Shown one piece after another: positions 17,578-27,193 of a DNA stretch of 64,000 nucleotides (position 1 is its first letter; every line of letters begins with the position of its first letter). The notes under the pieces are model-generated. The model did not search any database and was not told the origin of the DNA. It saw nothing but the letters and a program-made list of their open reading frames with translations. This stretch comes from Microlunatus speluncae. Its GTDB lineage: Bacteria; Actinomycetota; Actinomycetes; Propionibacteriales; Propionibacteriaceae. The position numbers were made by a program, and so were the translations under genes. The stretch covers positions 186,001 through 250,000 of the forward strand of contig NZ_VKCZ01000021.1 in the NCBI RefSeq assembly GCF_009299835.1, given 5' to 3'.

Positions 17578-18620
17578 TCCCAGGTCATGATCACTTTGCC
17601 GCTGTTGCCGTCGGCCGTGGTCGCGAACGCCTTGTCGTGCTCCGCGTACGGGAACCGGTGCGTGATCACCCCGGAGATGTCCAGTCCACTCTGCAGCAGC
17701 ACGGACATCGCATACCAGGTCTCGTACATCTCGCGGCCGTAGATCCCCTTGATCGTCAGCATGTTCAGCACCACGGTGGCCATGTCGATGCTGATCTCCT
17801 GGCTGGGCAGACCGAGCATGGCGATCCGGCCGCCGTGGGTCATCTGGGTGATCATGTCCCGCAGCGCGGCCGGGCTGCCGGACATCTCCAGACCGACGTC
17901 GAAGCCCTCCTTCATGCCGAGGGTCTGCTGCGCCTCCCGGACCGAATCATGATCGATGTTGACGCCGAGGCTCACCCCGAGCGAGCGGGCCAACTCGAGC
18001 CGGGCTTCGCTGCGGTCGGTGATCACCACGTGCCGGGCGCCGGACTGTCGGCAGACCATCGCGGCCAGGATCCCGATCGGCCCGGCGCCGGTGACCAGCA
18101 CGTCCTCGCCGAGCATCGGGAACGTCAGCGCCGTGTGCACCGCGTTGCCGAACGGGTCGAAGATCGCGGCCACCCCGGCGTCGATCGGATCCCGGTGCAC
18201 CCAGGCGTTGCCCGACGGCAGCACCACGTATTCGGCGAACGCGCCGTCGACCTGGACCCCGATCCCCCGGGTGTTGATGCACAGGTGCCGCCGCCCGGCC
18301 CGGCAGTTGCGACAACGGCCGCAGACCAGGTGACCCTCGCCGCTGACGAAGTCGCCGACCGCGACGTCGGTGACGCTCGACCCGATCGCCACCACCGTCC
18401 CGGCGAACTCGTGCCCGACGATCAGTGGCGCCGTGACCCGGCTCTGCGCCCAGGGGTCCCAGGACGCGATGTGCAGGTCGGTCCCGCAGATGCCGGTCGC
18501 AGCGACCTTGATCAACACATCTCCCGGCCCGTACTCGGGCTCCGGCACGTCCACCAGGTGCAAACCCGGCTCCGCCGCCGTCTTCACCAGCGCCTTCACG
18601 CTGGCCACCCTAACCGCCAT
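17574..18620 (-). CDS. tdh: L-threonine 3-dehydrogenase
   Basis: A 348-residue zinc-dependent medium-chain dehydrogenase. It oxidises L-threonine with NAD+ to 2-amino-3-ketobutyrate, which Kbl then cleaves. Visible features are the catalytic zinc Cys45 (TGICGTDLH), GHEFAGTV with His, a four-cysteine structural zinc loop (CGRCRNCRAGRRHLC) and the nucleotide-binding VTGAGPIGILAA. The first residues MAVRVAS allow a slightly later start, but no better ribosome site was seen. It is divergent from the MFS gene and shares that 64-bp intergenic region with a MerR-type operator. Confidence 0.93.
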   Translation of the reverse strand: MAVRVASVKALVKTAAEPGLHLVDVPEPEYGPGDVLIKVAATGICGTDLHIASWDPWAQSRVTAPLIVGHEFAGTVVAIGSSVTDVAVGDFVSGEGHLVCGRCRNCRAGRRHLCINTRGIGVQVDGAFAEYVVLPSGNAWVHRDPIDAGVAAIFDPFGNAVHTALTFPMLGEDVLVTGAGPIGILAAMVCRQSGARHVVITDRSEARLELARSLGVSLGVNIDHDSVREAQQTLGMKEGFDVGLEMSGSPAALRDMITQMTHGGRIAMLGLPSQEISIDMATVVLNMLTIKGIYGREMYETWYAMSVLLQSGLDISGVITHRFPYAEHDKAFATTADGNSGKVIMTWE

Positions 18621-18652
18621 TCCCCGTCACTCTGTGCACGGGCGGCTTGACC

Positions 18653-18667
18653 TTGACGCTACGTCAA
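18653..18667. promoter_or_regulatory. MerR-type operator before the MFS gene
   Basis: TTGACGCTACGTCAA is an inverted repeat with six-base arms, preceded directly by TTGACC (18647-18652). MerR-family drug regulators typically bind such TTGAC-n-GTCAA dyads in promoters. The MFS-MerR operon starts at 18685, so its own MerR protein is the likely binder. Confidence 0.6.
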
Positions 18668-18684
18668 TGTTTGACCCTGGTTTC

Positions 18685-19998
18685 ATGACCACGACGCAGA
18701 CCCCGATCACCGCCGTGCCACAGCGCCGATCCGTGGTGCTCTATCTGGCCTCCGGTGGCCTGTCGATCTTCGGCAACGCGCTGGCCGCGATCGTGCTGCC
18801 GGTGATCGTGCTGACCAAGACCGGGCAGATCGGCGCCGCCGCCCTGGTCGCCGCGGTCACCGCCGTGCCGCAGTTGCTGGCGGCCATCGGTGGCGGCGTG
18901 ATCGCGGACCGGTTCGGCCGGAAGCGGCTGAGCATCGTGGCCGATCTCGGCTCGGCCGCCTCGATCGCCGTGCTGCCGCTGATCGAGCTGACGGTCGGCC
19001 TGTCGCTCGGCTGGTTCATCGCAGCGGCGCTGCTCGGCGCCCTCTTCGACGTGCCCGGGATGACGGCGCGCGAGGCGCTGCTGCCGGCGGTGGCCCGGGC
19101 CGGGAAGCTGCCGGTGGCCCGGTTGAGCGGGATCAACGAGGGGATTTCCGGACTCGGGATGCTGATCGGGCCGGCCCTGGGCGGCCTGCTGGTCGCGGCC
19201 GTCAACCCGACCACGGCGCTCTGGGTCACCGCGATCACCTCCGCCCTGGCCGCCCTGGCCACCGCCCTGCTGCCCCGTGGCCTGGACCGGGTGCCCACGG
19301 ACCCGGCCGACCAGGCGGTCGACGCGAAGCCGTTCGGGCCGCGGGCCGCGCTGGCCGACCTCCGCGAAGGCCTGCGGATCGTCCGCCGCGAGCCGACCGT
19401 GCTGTGGCTCTGCGGCCTGACCGTCGGCGCCTTCCTGGTGATCGGTCCGGTGGTCGCACTGTTGCTGCCGGCCTGGTTCGTCGCGGTCGGGCAGCCGGGG
19501 CTGATGGGTCCGGTGATCAGCGCGATCGCGCTCGGCGGGCTGATCGGGGCCGGCGTGTACACCGTCCTCGGCACCAAGATCAGCAACCGGGTGACGGTCA
19601 CGATCGGGCTGGTGGTGATGGCGGTCGGGTTGATCGGCGTGATGATCTTCCCGCCGTACCCGGTGCTGCTGGTCGCGGCCGTGCTGGCCGGCAGCGGTTC
19701 GGGATTCTTCGGCCCGGTGTTCACCACGGTCCTCACCGAACGCATTCCCGAGCAGGCGTACGGCCGGGTGCTCGGCCTGCAGAACTCGGGCACCCTGGCC
19801 GCGGCTCCGGTCGGCATGGCTCTGGCCGGCTTCATCGCCGAACAGTGGAGTGTCGTGGCGGCCGGCTGGGCGCTCGCCGTGCTGTGGTTGATCATCACCG
19901 TGGGCAGCCTGGCCTCGCCCTGGCTGCGCGGGATCAATCAGGGCGGGATCAATCAGGGCGGCATCAACCGGACGGCGGAGGTCGAGGAGGCCCGATGA
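18685..19998 (+). CDS. MFS transporter (drug-efflux-like)
   Basis: A 437-residue major facilitator protein with about 12 helices. The loop between helices 2 and 3 reads GGGVIADRFGRKRLSI, matching the MFS signature. The sequence is of the 12-helix exporter type often annotated as macrolide or multidrug efflux. The ATG at 18685 is chosen because it lies just after the operator and begins MTTTQTPITAV; an ATG at 18667 overlaps the operator. The C-terminus contains a short direct repeat (GINQGGINQGGINR). The MerR regulator overlaps its stop by four bases, so transporter and regulator are one operon. Substrate unknown. Confidence 0.85.
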   Translation: MTTTQTPITAVPQRRSVVLYLASGGLSIFGNALAAIVLPVIVLTKTGQIGAAALVAAVTAVPQLLAAIGGGVIADRFGRKRLSIVADLGSAASIAVLPLIELTVGLSLGWFIAAALLGALFDVPGMTAREALLPAVARAGKLPVARLSGINEGISGLGMLIGPALGGLLVAAVNPTTALWVTAITSALAALATALLPRGLDRVPTDPADQAVDAKPFGPRAALADLREGLRIVRREPTVLWLCGLTVGAFLVIGPVVALLLPAWFVAVGQPGLMGPVISAIALGGLIGAGVYTVLGTKISNRVTVTIGLVVMAVGLIGVMIFPPYPVLLVAAVLAGSGSGFFGPVFTTVLTERIPEQAYGRVLGLQNSGTLAAAPVGMALAGFIAEQWSVVAAGWALAVLWLIITVGSLASPWLRGINQGGINQGGINRTAEVEEAR

Positions 19999-20750
19999 AG
20001 ATCGGCGAGCTGGCGGAGCTGGCCGGCACGACCACGCGCGCCGTCCGGCACTACCACCGCGAGGGCCTGCTGCCGGAGCCGCCGCGACGGCCTAACGGCT
20101 ATCGCAGCTACGGCGTCCGCGACCTGGTCGGCCTCGTCAAGATCAGGCGGCTGCGGGACGCCGGCCTGTCCCTGGCCGAGGTCCGGGCCGTGCTCGTCGC
20201 GCCGGCCGGCAGTGACGCCTGGCGGACCGCGCTGGTCGCCGCCGAGCGCCGACTGGCCGAGGAGGAACGGCGGATCCGGCGCCTCCGCCGCGACGTCGCC
20301 CGGCAGCTCGAGTCCCGACTCGACCCGACCCTGCCGGCGCCGCTGGCCGAGGTGCTGGACCAGCTCCAGGACCGAGGCCTGAACCCCACGGCGCTGACGT
20401 ACGAGCGAGATCTGGCCCTGATCGCCGTCACCTACGAGCCGGCCGCGGCCGAGGCGCTGGCCGCCTACTACCGGCAACTGCTGGACCAGCCGGAACGGAT
20501 CGCCCTGATCGCCCGGATCCACGACGAGTTCGACGCCCTGGCCGACCTCGACCCGGACGATCCCCGGGTGGCCGAGGTCGCCCGGGTCATCGCCGAGGAC
20601 GCCGCCGAGTACGGCACCGGCCTGCTCGACCCCGACCTCGACCCCGCCACCGTCGACACCGAAGACGTCACCCTCTTCCTAGACCAGTTCACCCCCGCCC
20701 AACGCCGCGCCATCCACCTGGCCCTCACCCAGCTCACCACCACCCCCTGA
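19995..20750 (+). CDS. MerR-family transcriptional regulator
   Basis: A 251-residue protein with an N-terminal MerR winged helix (MKIGELAELAGTTTRAVRHYHREGLLPEP, residues 1-70) and a dimerisation helix. The C-terminal part, about 150 residues, is longer than in metal-sensing MerR proteins and probably binds an organic ligand; no CXC-type metal motif is present. It is coupled to the MFS gene (ATGA overlap). The dyad at 18653 is the likely target, which gives a self-contained inducible efflux unit. Confidence 0.88.
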   Translation: MKIGELAELAGTTTRAVRHYHREGLLPEPPRRPNGYRSYGVRDLVGLVKIRRLRDAGLSLAEVRAVLVAPAGSDAWRTALVAAERRLAEEERRIRRLRRDVARQLESRLDPTLPAPLAEVLDQLQDRGLNPTALTYERDLALIAVTYEPAAAEALAAYYRQLLDQPERIALIARIHDEFDALADLDPDDPRVAEVARVIAEDAAEYGTGLLDPDLDPATVDTEDVTLFLDQFTPAQRRAIHLALTQLTTTP

Positions 20751-21133
20751 CCACTCCGCACCACAAACGCGGCAGTTCGGACCAGACGCGGCAGTTGCAC
20801 CTGCCGCGGATCGCTGCAACTGCCGCGTTTGGTGATCGGGGACACATGGGCGTGTCGGGGCCGGGTGGGGCGGCTGGGACGGGTGAGACTGCAGGTGGCC
20901 GGAGCTCCCTGCCGGGTATGAGCCGGCGGGGCCCCGGGGTCGTGCGGGCTGGGTCTGTCGAGTCCCGTCGGCAGGCTCAGGGCACGCCCTTCGACGCCGG
21001 GCAGCTGACCGAAATCCAGCAATCGTTGGCCGAATCGACCCGAAACCACCGCTGAGTACGAACGCGCGCTGGATTCCGGTCACCGCCTCGACGCGACACC
21101 GGGTTTCGCGGGCCGGTGAGTGACACTTGAGCC
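20751..21133. other. 383-bp gap with two repeat elements
   Basis: No convincing gene. It contains the nested palindrome at 20764-20831, a PEPVEG-type repeat remnant near 20966-20995, and the probable sdaA promoter at the right end (GACACT at 21122-21127, six bases before the GTG). Confidence 0.6.
20764..20831. repeat. 68-bp nested palindrome (family C)
   Basis: Outer arms CAAACGCGGCAGTT (20764-20777) and AACTGCCGCGTTTG (20818-20831) are perfectly complementary. Inside is a second dyad CGCGGCAG-TTGCAC-CTGCCGCG. The word GCGGCAGTT recurs, so the element can fold in more than one way. It begins 13 bases after the merR stop and may terminate that operon. No other copy was seen. Confidence 0.65.
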
Positions 21134-22531
<1,398 letters not shown>

Positions 22532-22685
22532 TCAACGCAGGTTGTCCACCATGGTGAGACCCGGCTGGTCGATTCTTCACACCGCGAGGTAAAGTGCGCT
22601 TCAGCGCAGGGTCGCGCCATGACCATGCGCCGTGTTTCCACTACGGATCGTCGGGCACGTACCTGCCCGTGGAAAGGAATGTGGC

Positions 22686-23780
22686 ATGGCCACCGTTTCG
22701 TTCAATCAAGCCTCCCGGGTCTACCCCGGTTCCGAGCACCCCGCGGTCGATCGTCTCGAGTTGGAGATCGGCGACGGCGAATTCATGGTCCTGGTCGGGC
22801 CGTCGGGTTGTGGCAAGTCCACCTCGCTCCGGATGCTGGCCGGCCTCGAAGAGGTCAACGAGGGCAGCATTCACATCGGCGAGCGGGATGTCACCGATCT
22901 GCCGCCGAAGGATCGCGACATCGCGATGGTGTTCCAGAACTACGCGCTCTACCCGCACATGTCGGTCGCCGACAACATGGGCTTCGCGCTGAAGATGGCC
23001 AACGTGCCGAAGGCCGAGCGGCAGCAGCGAGTGCTCGAGGCCGCCAAGCTGCTGGGCCTGGAGGAGTTCCTCAACCGCAAGCCGAAGGCGCTCTCCGGTG
23101 GTCAGCGGCAGCGGGTCGCGATGGGTCGTGCCATCGTCCGGCAGCCGCAGGTCTTCCTGATGGACGAGCCGCTGTCCAACCTGGACGCGAAGCTCCGGGT
23201 GTCCACCCGGACCCAGATCGCGGCCCTGCAGGCGCGGCTCGGCGTCACCACCGTCTACGTGACCCACGACCAGATCGAGGCCATGACGATGGGCGATCGG
23301 GTCGCGGTGATGAAGGACGGCGTGCTGCAGCAGGTCGACACCCCGCTGTCGCTGTACGACAAGCCGGAGAACCTGTTCGTGGCCGGCTTCATCGGCTCGC
23401 CGGCGATGAACCTGCTCGACGGCACGGTGACCGAGGGCGGTGTCCGGGTCGGCGACTTCGTCGTTCCGGTGTCGCGTGAGGTGCTGGCCAAGGCCGGCGA
23501 CGAGAAGACGCTGACCATCGGCATCCGGCCCGAGACCTTCGACCTGGGCGAGGCCGGCATCGGCGTCGACGTGGCCGTGGTCGAGGAGTTGGGCGCGGAC
23601 GCGTACCTCTACGGCACGCTGGCCGGGCTCAGCGAGGACGAGCAGCTGACCGCTCAGCAGATCGTCGGCCGGATCTCCTCCCGGCGCCCGCCGGAGCGGG
23701 GCTCCACCGTGCGCCTCTCCGTCGCCCCCGAGAGCGTGCACGTGTTCTCGCAGACGAGCGGCGCCCGCCTCTCCGGCTGA
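22686..23780 (+). CDS. Sugar ABC transporter ATPase (MsiK/UgpC/MalK type)
   Basis: A 364-residue ATPase of the carbohydrate-uptake family. Walker A is GPSGCGKST (residues 38-46). The signature LSGGQRQRVAMGRA, Walker B VFLMDEPLSNLDA and the switch THDQ are all intact. The C-terminal OB-type regulatory domain (TIGIRPETFDLGE) is typical of MsiK, the shared ATPase that in Streptomyces energises several sugar importers. The ATG at 22686 has AAGGA just upstream. It stands alone, without permease genes, while two importers in this window (4428-7550, 37865-41290) lack an ATPase; sharing is therefore likely but inferred. A strong terminator follows. Confidence 0.92.
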   Translation: MATVSFNQASRVYPGSEHPAVDRLELEIGDGEFMVLVGPSGCGKSTSLRMLAGLEEVNEGSIHIGERDVTDLPPKDRDIAMVFQNYALYPHMSVADNMGFALKMANVPKAERQQRVLEAAKLLGLEEFLNRKPKALSGGQRQRVAMGRAIVRQPQVFLMDEPLSNLDAKLRVSTRTQIAALQARLGVTTVYVTHDQIEAMTMGDRVAVMKDGVLQQVDTPLSLYDKPENLFVAGFIGSPAMNLLDGTVTEGGVRVGDFVVPVSREVLAKAGDEKTLTIGIRPETFDLGEAGIGVDVAVVEELGADAYLYGTLAGLSEDEQLTAQQIVGRISSRRPPERGSTVRLSVAPESVHVFSQTSGARLSG

Positions 23781-23808
23781 ACGACCTGAAGGACCTGAAC
23801 GAAGGAAG

Positions 23809-23836
23809 CGCCCCTCGCGGATCTCCGCGAGGGGCG
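23809..23836. terminator. Intrinsic terminator-like hairpin after the ABC ATPase
   Basis: A perfect 12-bp GC-rich stem (23809-23820 with 23825-23836) with the loop ATCT, followed by TTCCCC. It starts 29 bp after the ATPase stop. Confidence 0.8.
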
Positions 23837-23850
23837 TTCCCCATTCCCGC

Positions 23851-23907
23851 CGACCCGTCACTAACGCACCGGTTTTGGCGGCGTGTCGGAGCACAAGTGA
23901 CGGGTCG
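23851..23907. repeat. Palindromic intergenic element, family B copy 1
   Basis: Perfect 12-base arms CGACCCGTCACT (23851-23862) and their complement (23896-23907) around a core containing GGTTTTGGCGGCGTGTCGG. The same design recurs at 31966-32028 and, inverted, at 32186-32248. It sits between the convergent ATPase and histidine-kinase genes. Confidence 0.8.
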
Positions 23908-23918
23908 ATGCGGACCGG

Positions 23919-24944
23919 TCACGCCGGACGGGCCAGCGGCAGGGTGACGTCGAAGCGGCACCCCGGCCCGTGATTGCGTACGCCCACGGCGCCGCGATGG
24001 AGCTCGACCAGGCCGCGGACGATCGCCAGCCCGAGCCCGGCCCCGGTCCGCAGGTCGGCGTCGCCGCCCGGTGTCCGCGCCGGTACGCCACGGAACGCGA
24101 CGTCGAACACCCGCGGCAGGTCCTGCTCCGGGATCCCGCCGCAGGCGTCCTGCACCGACACCCGGGCACCGCCGGGCGCGACGCTCGCACTGATCACCAC
24201 CGTGGCCCCATCCGGAGTGTGCCGGACCGCGTTGATCAACAGGTTCCGCAGCACCCGGTCGAGCTCCGGGCCGGAGCCGCTGATCGTCGGCCAGCTGGCG
24301 GGTGGATCCACCTGGACCGCGATGCCGCGGCGCCGGGCGGTCACCGAGACCGCGTCGACGGCCTGGGACACCACGTCCTCCAACGGCAGCGGGGCGAAGG
24401 TCAACTGCAACGCTCCCGCGGTGATCTTGGACAGCTCGAACAGGTCGTCGACCATCCGGGACAGCCGCTCGGTCTCGGCTGAGATCTTGCCGGCGTAGGC
24501 GACGACGTCGTCGGGCTCGTTCACCACGCCGTCCTGCAGGGCCTCGCTCATCGCGCGGATCCCGGACAGCGGAGTCCGCAGATCGTGACTCACCCAGGCG
24601 ACCAGTTCACGCCGGGACGCGTCGACCTGACGCTCCGCGGCCCGCCTCGCCTCGGCTTGGATGCCGTGCCGGGTGATCCGCCGGCCGAGCACGACGGAGA
24701 CCGGGATCACCGCGGTCGCGATCAGCCCACAGGTGACCGCGGTCCAGCCCAGCTGAGGTGTGAACATGAAGCCGCTGATCATCACGACGAAGATCAACAC
24801 CGCCAGGATCGGCACCACCACCAGGACGGTGATCATCACCTCGGCGGGCCGATCCCGGACCAGCCGCAGCACGATGATCTCGATCACCGTGGTCACCAGG
24901 CAGGCCAGCGCGGCCCAGGGCAGGATGTGCAGCAGGTCGTCCAT
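23919..24944 (-). CDS. Two-component sensor histidine kinase
   Basis: A 341-residue membrane kinase. Two or three helices occupy residues 5-90 with almost no periplasmic loop, so it probably senses the membrane or an intramembrane partner. The phospho-accepting His120 lies in WVSHDLRTPL. The ATPase domain has N-box LLINAVRHTP, G1 DACGGIPEQDLPRVF (Cys replaces the usual Asn/Gly of DNGxGI) and G2 GAGLGLAIV. Its ATG overlaps the stop of the response-regulator gene by one base, so they are one operon with the regulator first. No target gene is evident. Confidence 0.9.
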   Translation of the reverse strand: MDDLLHILPWAALACLVTTVIEIIVLRLVRDRPAEVMITVLVVVPILAVLIFVVMISGFMFTPQLGWTAVTCGLIATAVIPVSVVLGRRITRHGIQAEARRAAERQVDASRRELVAWVSHDLRTPLSGIRAMSEALQDGVVNEPDDVVAYAGKISAETERLSRMVDDLFELSKITAGALQLTFAPLPLEDVVSQAVDAVSVTARRRGIAVQVDPPASWPTISGSGPELDRVLRNLLINAVRHTPDGATVVISASVAPGGARVSVQDACGGIPEQDLPRVFDVAFRGVPARTPGGDADLRTGAGLGLAIVRGLVELHRGAVGVRNHGPGCRFDVTLPLARPA

Positions 24945-25633
24945 CAGCCCTCCCGGTCGTAGCGATAGCCCCGGCCCCAGACGGTGACCAGGCGGCGCGG
25001 TTGGGACGGGTCCTGCTCGATCTTCTCCCGCAGCCGGCGGACGTGCACGGTCACCGTCGAATCGTCGCCGAACGACCAGTCCCAGACCCGTTCCAGCAGT
25101 TCCTTGCGGGTGAAGGCCTGCCCCGCGTGGCGGATCAGGAAGGCGAGCAGGTCGAACTCCCGGCCGGTCAGGTTCAGCGGCTCGCCGTCACGGTGCACGG
25201 TCCGGGCCCTGGTGTCGATGATCAAGTCGCCGTCTGTCAACCGCAGCTCCGGCTCGTCCGCCAGGATCACCGGCTCCAGCCGCTGCAGCAGCCGAGTCAC
25301 CCGCAGGGTCAATTCCTTCGGGCTGAACGGCTTGACCACGTAGTCGTCGGCGCCCTGCTCCAGCCCGACCACCCGGTCCGACTCCAGCCCGAGGGCGGTC
25401 AGCATGATCACGCCGACGGTCGATTCGGCGCGCATCGTGCGGCACAGCTCGAGCCCGTCGGAGCCGGGCAGCATCAGATCGAGCACCACCAGGTCCGGCC
25501 GCTGCTCGCGGAAGATCGCCAGTGCGTCCGGACCGGTGCCGGCCTCCAACACCTGGTGCCCCTCGCGAGACAGGTAACGGCGGACCACCTCGCGGACGGT
25601 CTCGTCGTCGTCGACCACCAGGATCCGATGCAT
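24944..25633 (-). CDS. OmpR/PhoB-type response regulator
   Basis: A 229-residue regulator. The receiver domain (1-120) has the acidic triad start DDD (8-10), phospho-acceptor Asp52 (VVLDLMLPG) and the conserved Lys in YVVKPF. The C-terminal winged helix (about 130-228) has LTGREFDLLAFLIRHAGQAFTRKELLERVW and a VTVHVRRLREKIE recognition helix, ending VWGRGYRYD. It is the partner of the kinase directly downstream. The membrane-protein gene ends 11 bp upstream in the same direction and may be co-transcribed. Confidence 0.93.
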   Translation of the reverse strand: MHRILVVDDDETVREVVRRYLSREGHQVLEAGTGPDALAIFREQRPDLVVLDLMLPGSDGLELCRTMRAESTVGVIMLTALGLESDRVVGLEQGADDYVVKPFSPKELTLRVTRLLQRLEPVILADEPELRLTDGDLIIDTRARTVHRDGEPLNLTGREFDLLAFLIRHAGQAFTRKELLERVWDWSFGDDSTVTVHVRRLREKIEQDPSQPRRLVTVWGRGYRYDREG

Positions 25634-25644
25634 CCCCCCAGTGT

Positions 25645-27078
25645 TCACCACGGCGTCCAGATCAGGTGCGCGATGACGACGGTCAGCCCGAGGGACAGCG
25701 CGAAGCCGGCCCGGGCCGACCGGCGTGGCAGCAGGGCGACCGCGGTGATCACCAGGAACGCGAACGGCAGCCAGATCCGCTCCGTCTCGGCCTTCGACAT
25801 CCCGGACAAGTCGGCCAGCAGGACGGCGGCCAGCCCGGCCAGCGCCAGCACCGCGGGCACCAATCGCTCGCTCGTTCGTTCCCTGAGGGAAGGAACAACC
25901 GTCGGCACCGCGCGGACCAGTCCGGCCACCGTGATCGGGCCGACGATGATCACGAAGGCGGCCAGGTTGGCCCAGACGAAATAGCCGTACGGACGCTCGG
26001 CCGCGATCCCTTGGTAGTAGCGCTCGTGCAGCAGCGCCAGACCGTGCCACCAGGCGAAGCCGGCGGCGGTGATCAGCAGCACCACTGCAGCCACCGCGGC
26101 GGCGGCGACCGCCCACCGGCGCAGCACGGCCCAGCCGTCGGACCGGACGCTCAGCCCGGCCGCGGCCAGCACGATCACGCCGAACAGGGCCAGCCCGTAC
26201 GACAGGTAGAGCAGCAGCCCGAGCAGCAGACCGCCGGCGATCACTGGCAGCGGCCAGACCGGGCGCCGGCTGCGGACACCGATCACCACCAACGCCAGCC
26301 CGACCGCCGCGACCCCGGCGAACAGGCCGTCGGCTGAGACACCGACCCAGAGCGCGCCGGGCAGGAACACCGTGAAGGGAAGAATTCGGCGTGCCGCCTC
26401 CGGGGCGCCCAAGGCCCGAACGGTGACCGGAACGGCGACCGCGGCCGCGCAACCGACCGCGACGATGATCACCGCGGCCCAGTCCCCGCCGCCCAGGCCG
26501 GCCCGGTCCAGCAACCAGAAGACCGCGGTCACGCCCGGCGGATGTCCGGCGACGTGCGTCACCCAGCTGTCCGGCCGGAAGTCAAGGATGTGATCACTGA
26601 AGGTGGCCAGGAACTCCGGCAGGGAAGCGATCCGGGGCAGTTCGTGCAGATACTCATGGCCGCTGGTCAGCCGCGACCCGAGTCCGCCGGACCAGCCGTC
26701 GATCAACGCCAGGCCGACCGTCCAGGCGACCGCGACCGGGTAGCCGATGATCATGGTCCGCCGCCACGGCCACCGTCGGGCCACCCGCCCGGCAGCGATC
26801 AGCGCCATGATCGACAACGCCAGCACGACCGGGGTGCCAGGCCCGATCCGGGGCGCGAGCCAGCCGAACAGCGGCGGCGCATACACCTCGATCCGGACTC
26901 CGGCCGCGAGCAGCCCCGCCCCCACTGCGGCCGCCGCGGCGATCAGCCCGAACGCGCCGGCGACGGCGGCGGCGTCAGTGCGGCTGCCCTGGTCCCCGTC
27001 GCCGGCGGCGCTGCCGGGCGGCTCGAGCGCGGCGACCCGCGCGCGGTCGACGGCGCTCCGACTCACGACTTCTGCCAC
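25645..27078 (-). CDS. Polytopic membrane protein, GT-C-glycosyltransferase-like
   Basis: A 477-residue protein with a hydrophilic N-terminal 40 residues followed by about 11 to 13 membrane helices. A loop after the third helix region holds HEYLHELPRI and DSWVTHVAGHPPG, short acidic/His-rich segments of the kind found in GT-C enzymes, but no DxD is unambiguous. It may act on polyprenyl-linked sugars at the outer membrane face (inference). It is divergent from the glycosyltransferase operon starting at 27194, which supports a glycan link, and it reads into the two-component genes with an 11-bp gap. Confidence 0.55.
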   Translation of the reverse strand: MAEVVSRSAVDRARVAALEPPGSAAGDGDQGSRTDAAAVAGAFGLIAAAAAVGAGLLAAGVRIEVYAPPLFGWLAPRIGPGTPVVLALSIMALIAAGRVARRWPWRRTMIIGYPVAVAWTVGLALIDGWSGGLGSRLTSGHEYLHELPRIASLPEFLATFSDHILDFRPDSWVTHVAGHPPGVTAVFWLLDRAGLGGGDWAAVIIVAVGCAAAVAVPVTVRALGAPEAARRILPFTVFLPGALWVGVSADGLFAGVAAVGLALVVIGVRSRRPVWPLPVIAGGLLLGLLLYLSYGLALFGVIVLAAAGLSVRSDGWAVLRRWAVAAAAVAAVVLLITAAGFAWWHGLALLHERYYQGIAAERPYGYFVWANLAAFVIIVGPITVAGLVRAVPTVVPSLRERTSERLVPAVLALAGLAAVLLADLSGMSKAETERIWLPFAFLVITAVALLPRRSARAGFALSLGLTVVIAHLIWTPW

Positions 27079-27181
27079 GAATCCCGACCCTAAGCCCGCG
27101 CCGGCCGCCCGGACCGCGTGATCACCGGGCCGAAAGAGATCGGTAAGGACCTGACCCTCGATCCGTAATCGCGGCCGTTCC

Positions 27182-27187
27182 TAGATT
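27182..27187 (+). promoter_or_regulatory. -10 element, leaderless start of the glycosyltransferase operon
   Basis: TAGATT ends six bases before the ATG at 27194, the spacing expected for a leaderless actinobacterial transcript. No ribosome site is present. Confidence 0.6.
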
Positions 27188-27193
27188 CGAGCC

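Noticed and set aside
25880..25910. GTTCC/GGAAC dyad in the membrane-protein gene as an intergenic-type element
   Set aside because: Arms are only five bases, it lies inside a clear coding region, and it has no similarity to families A to D.
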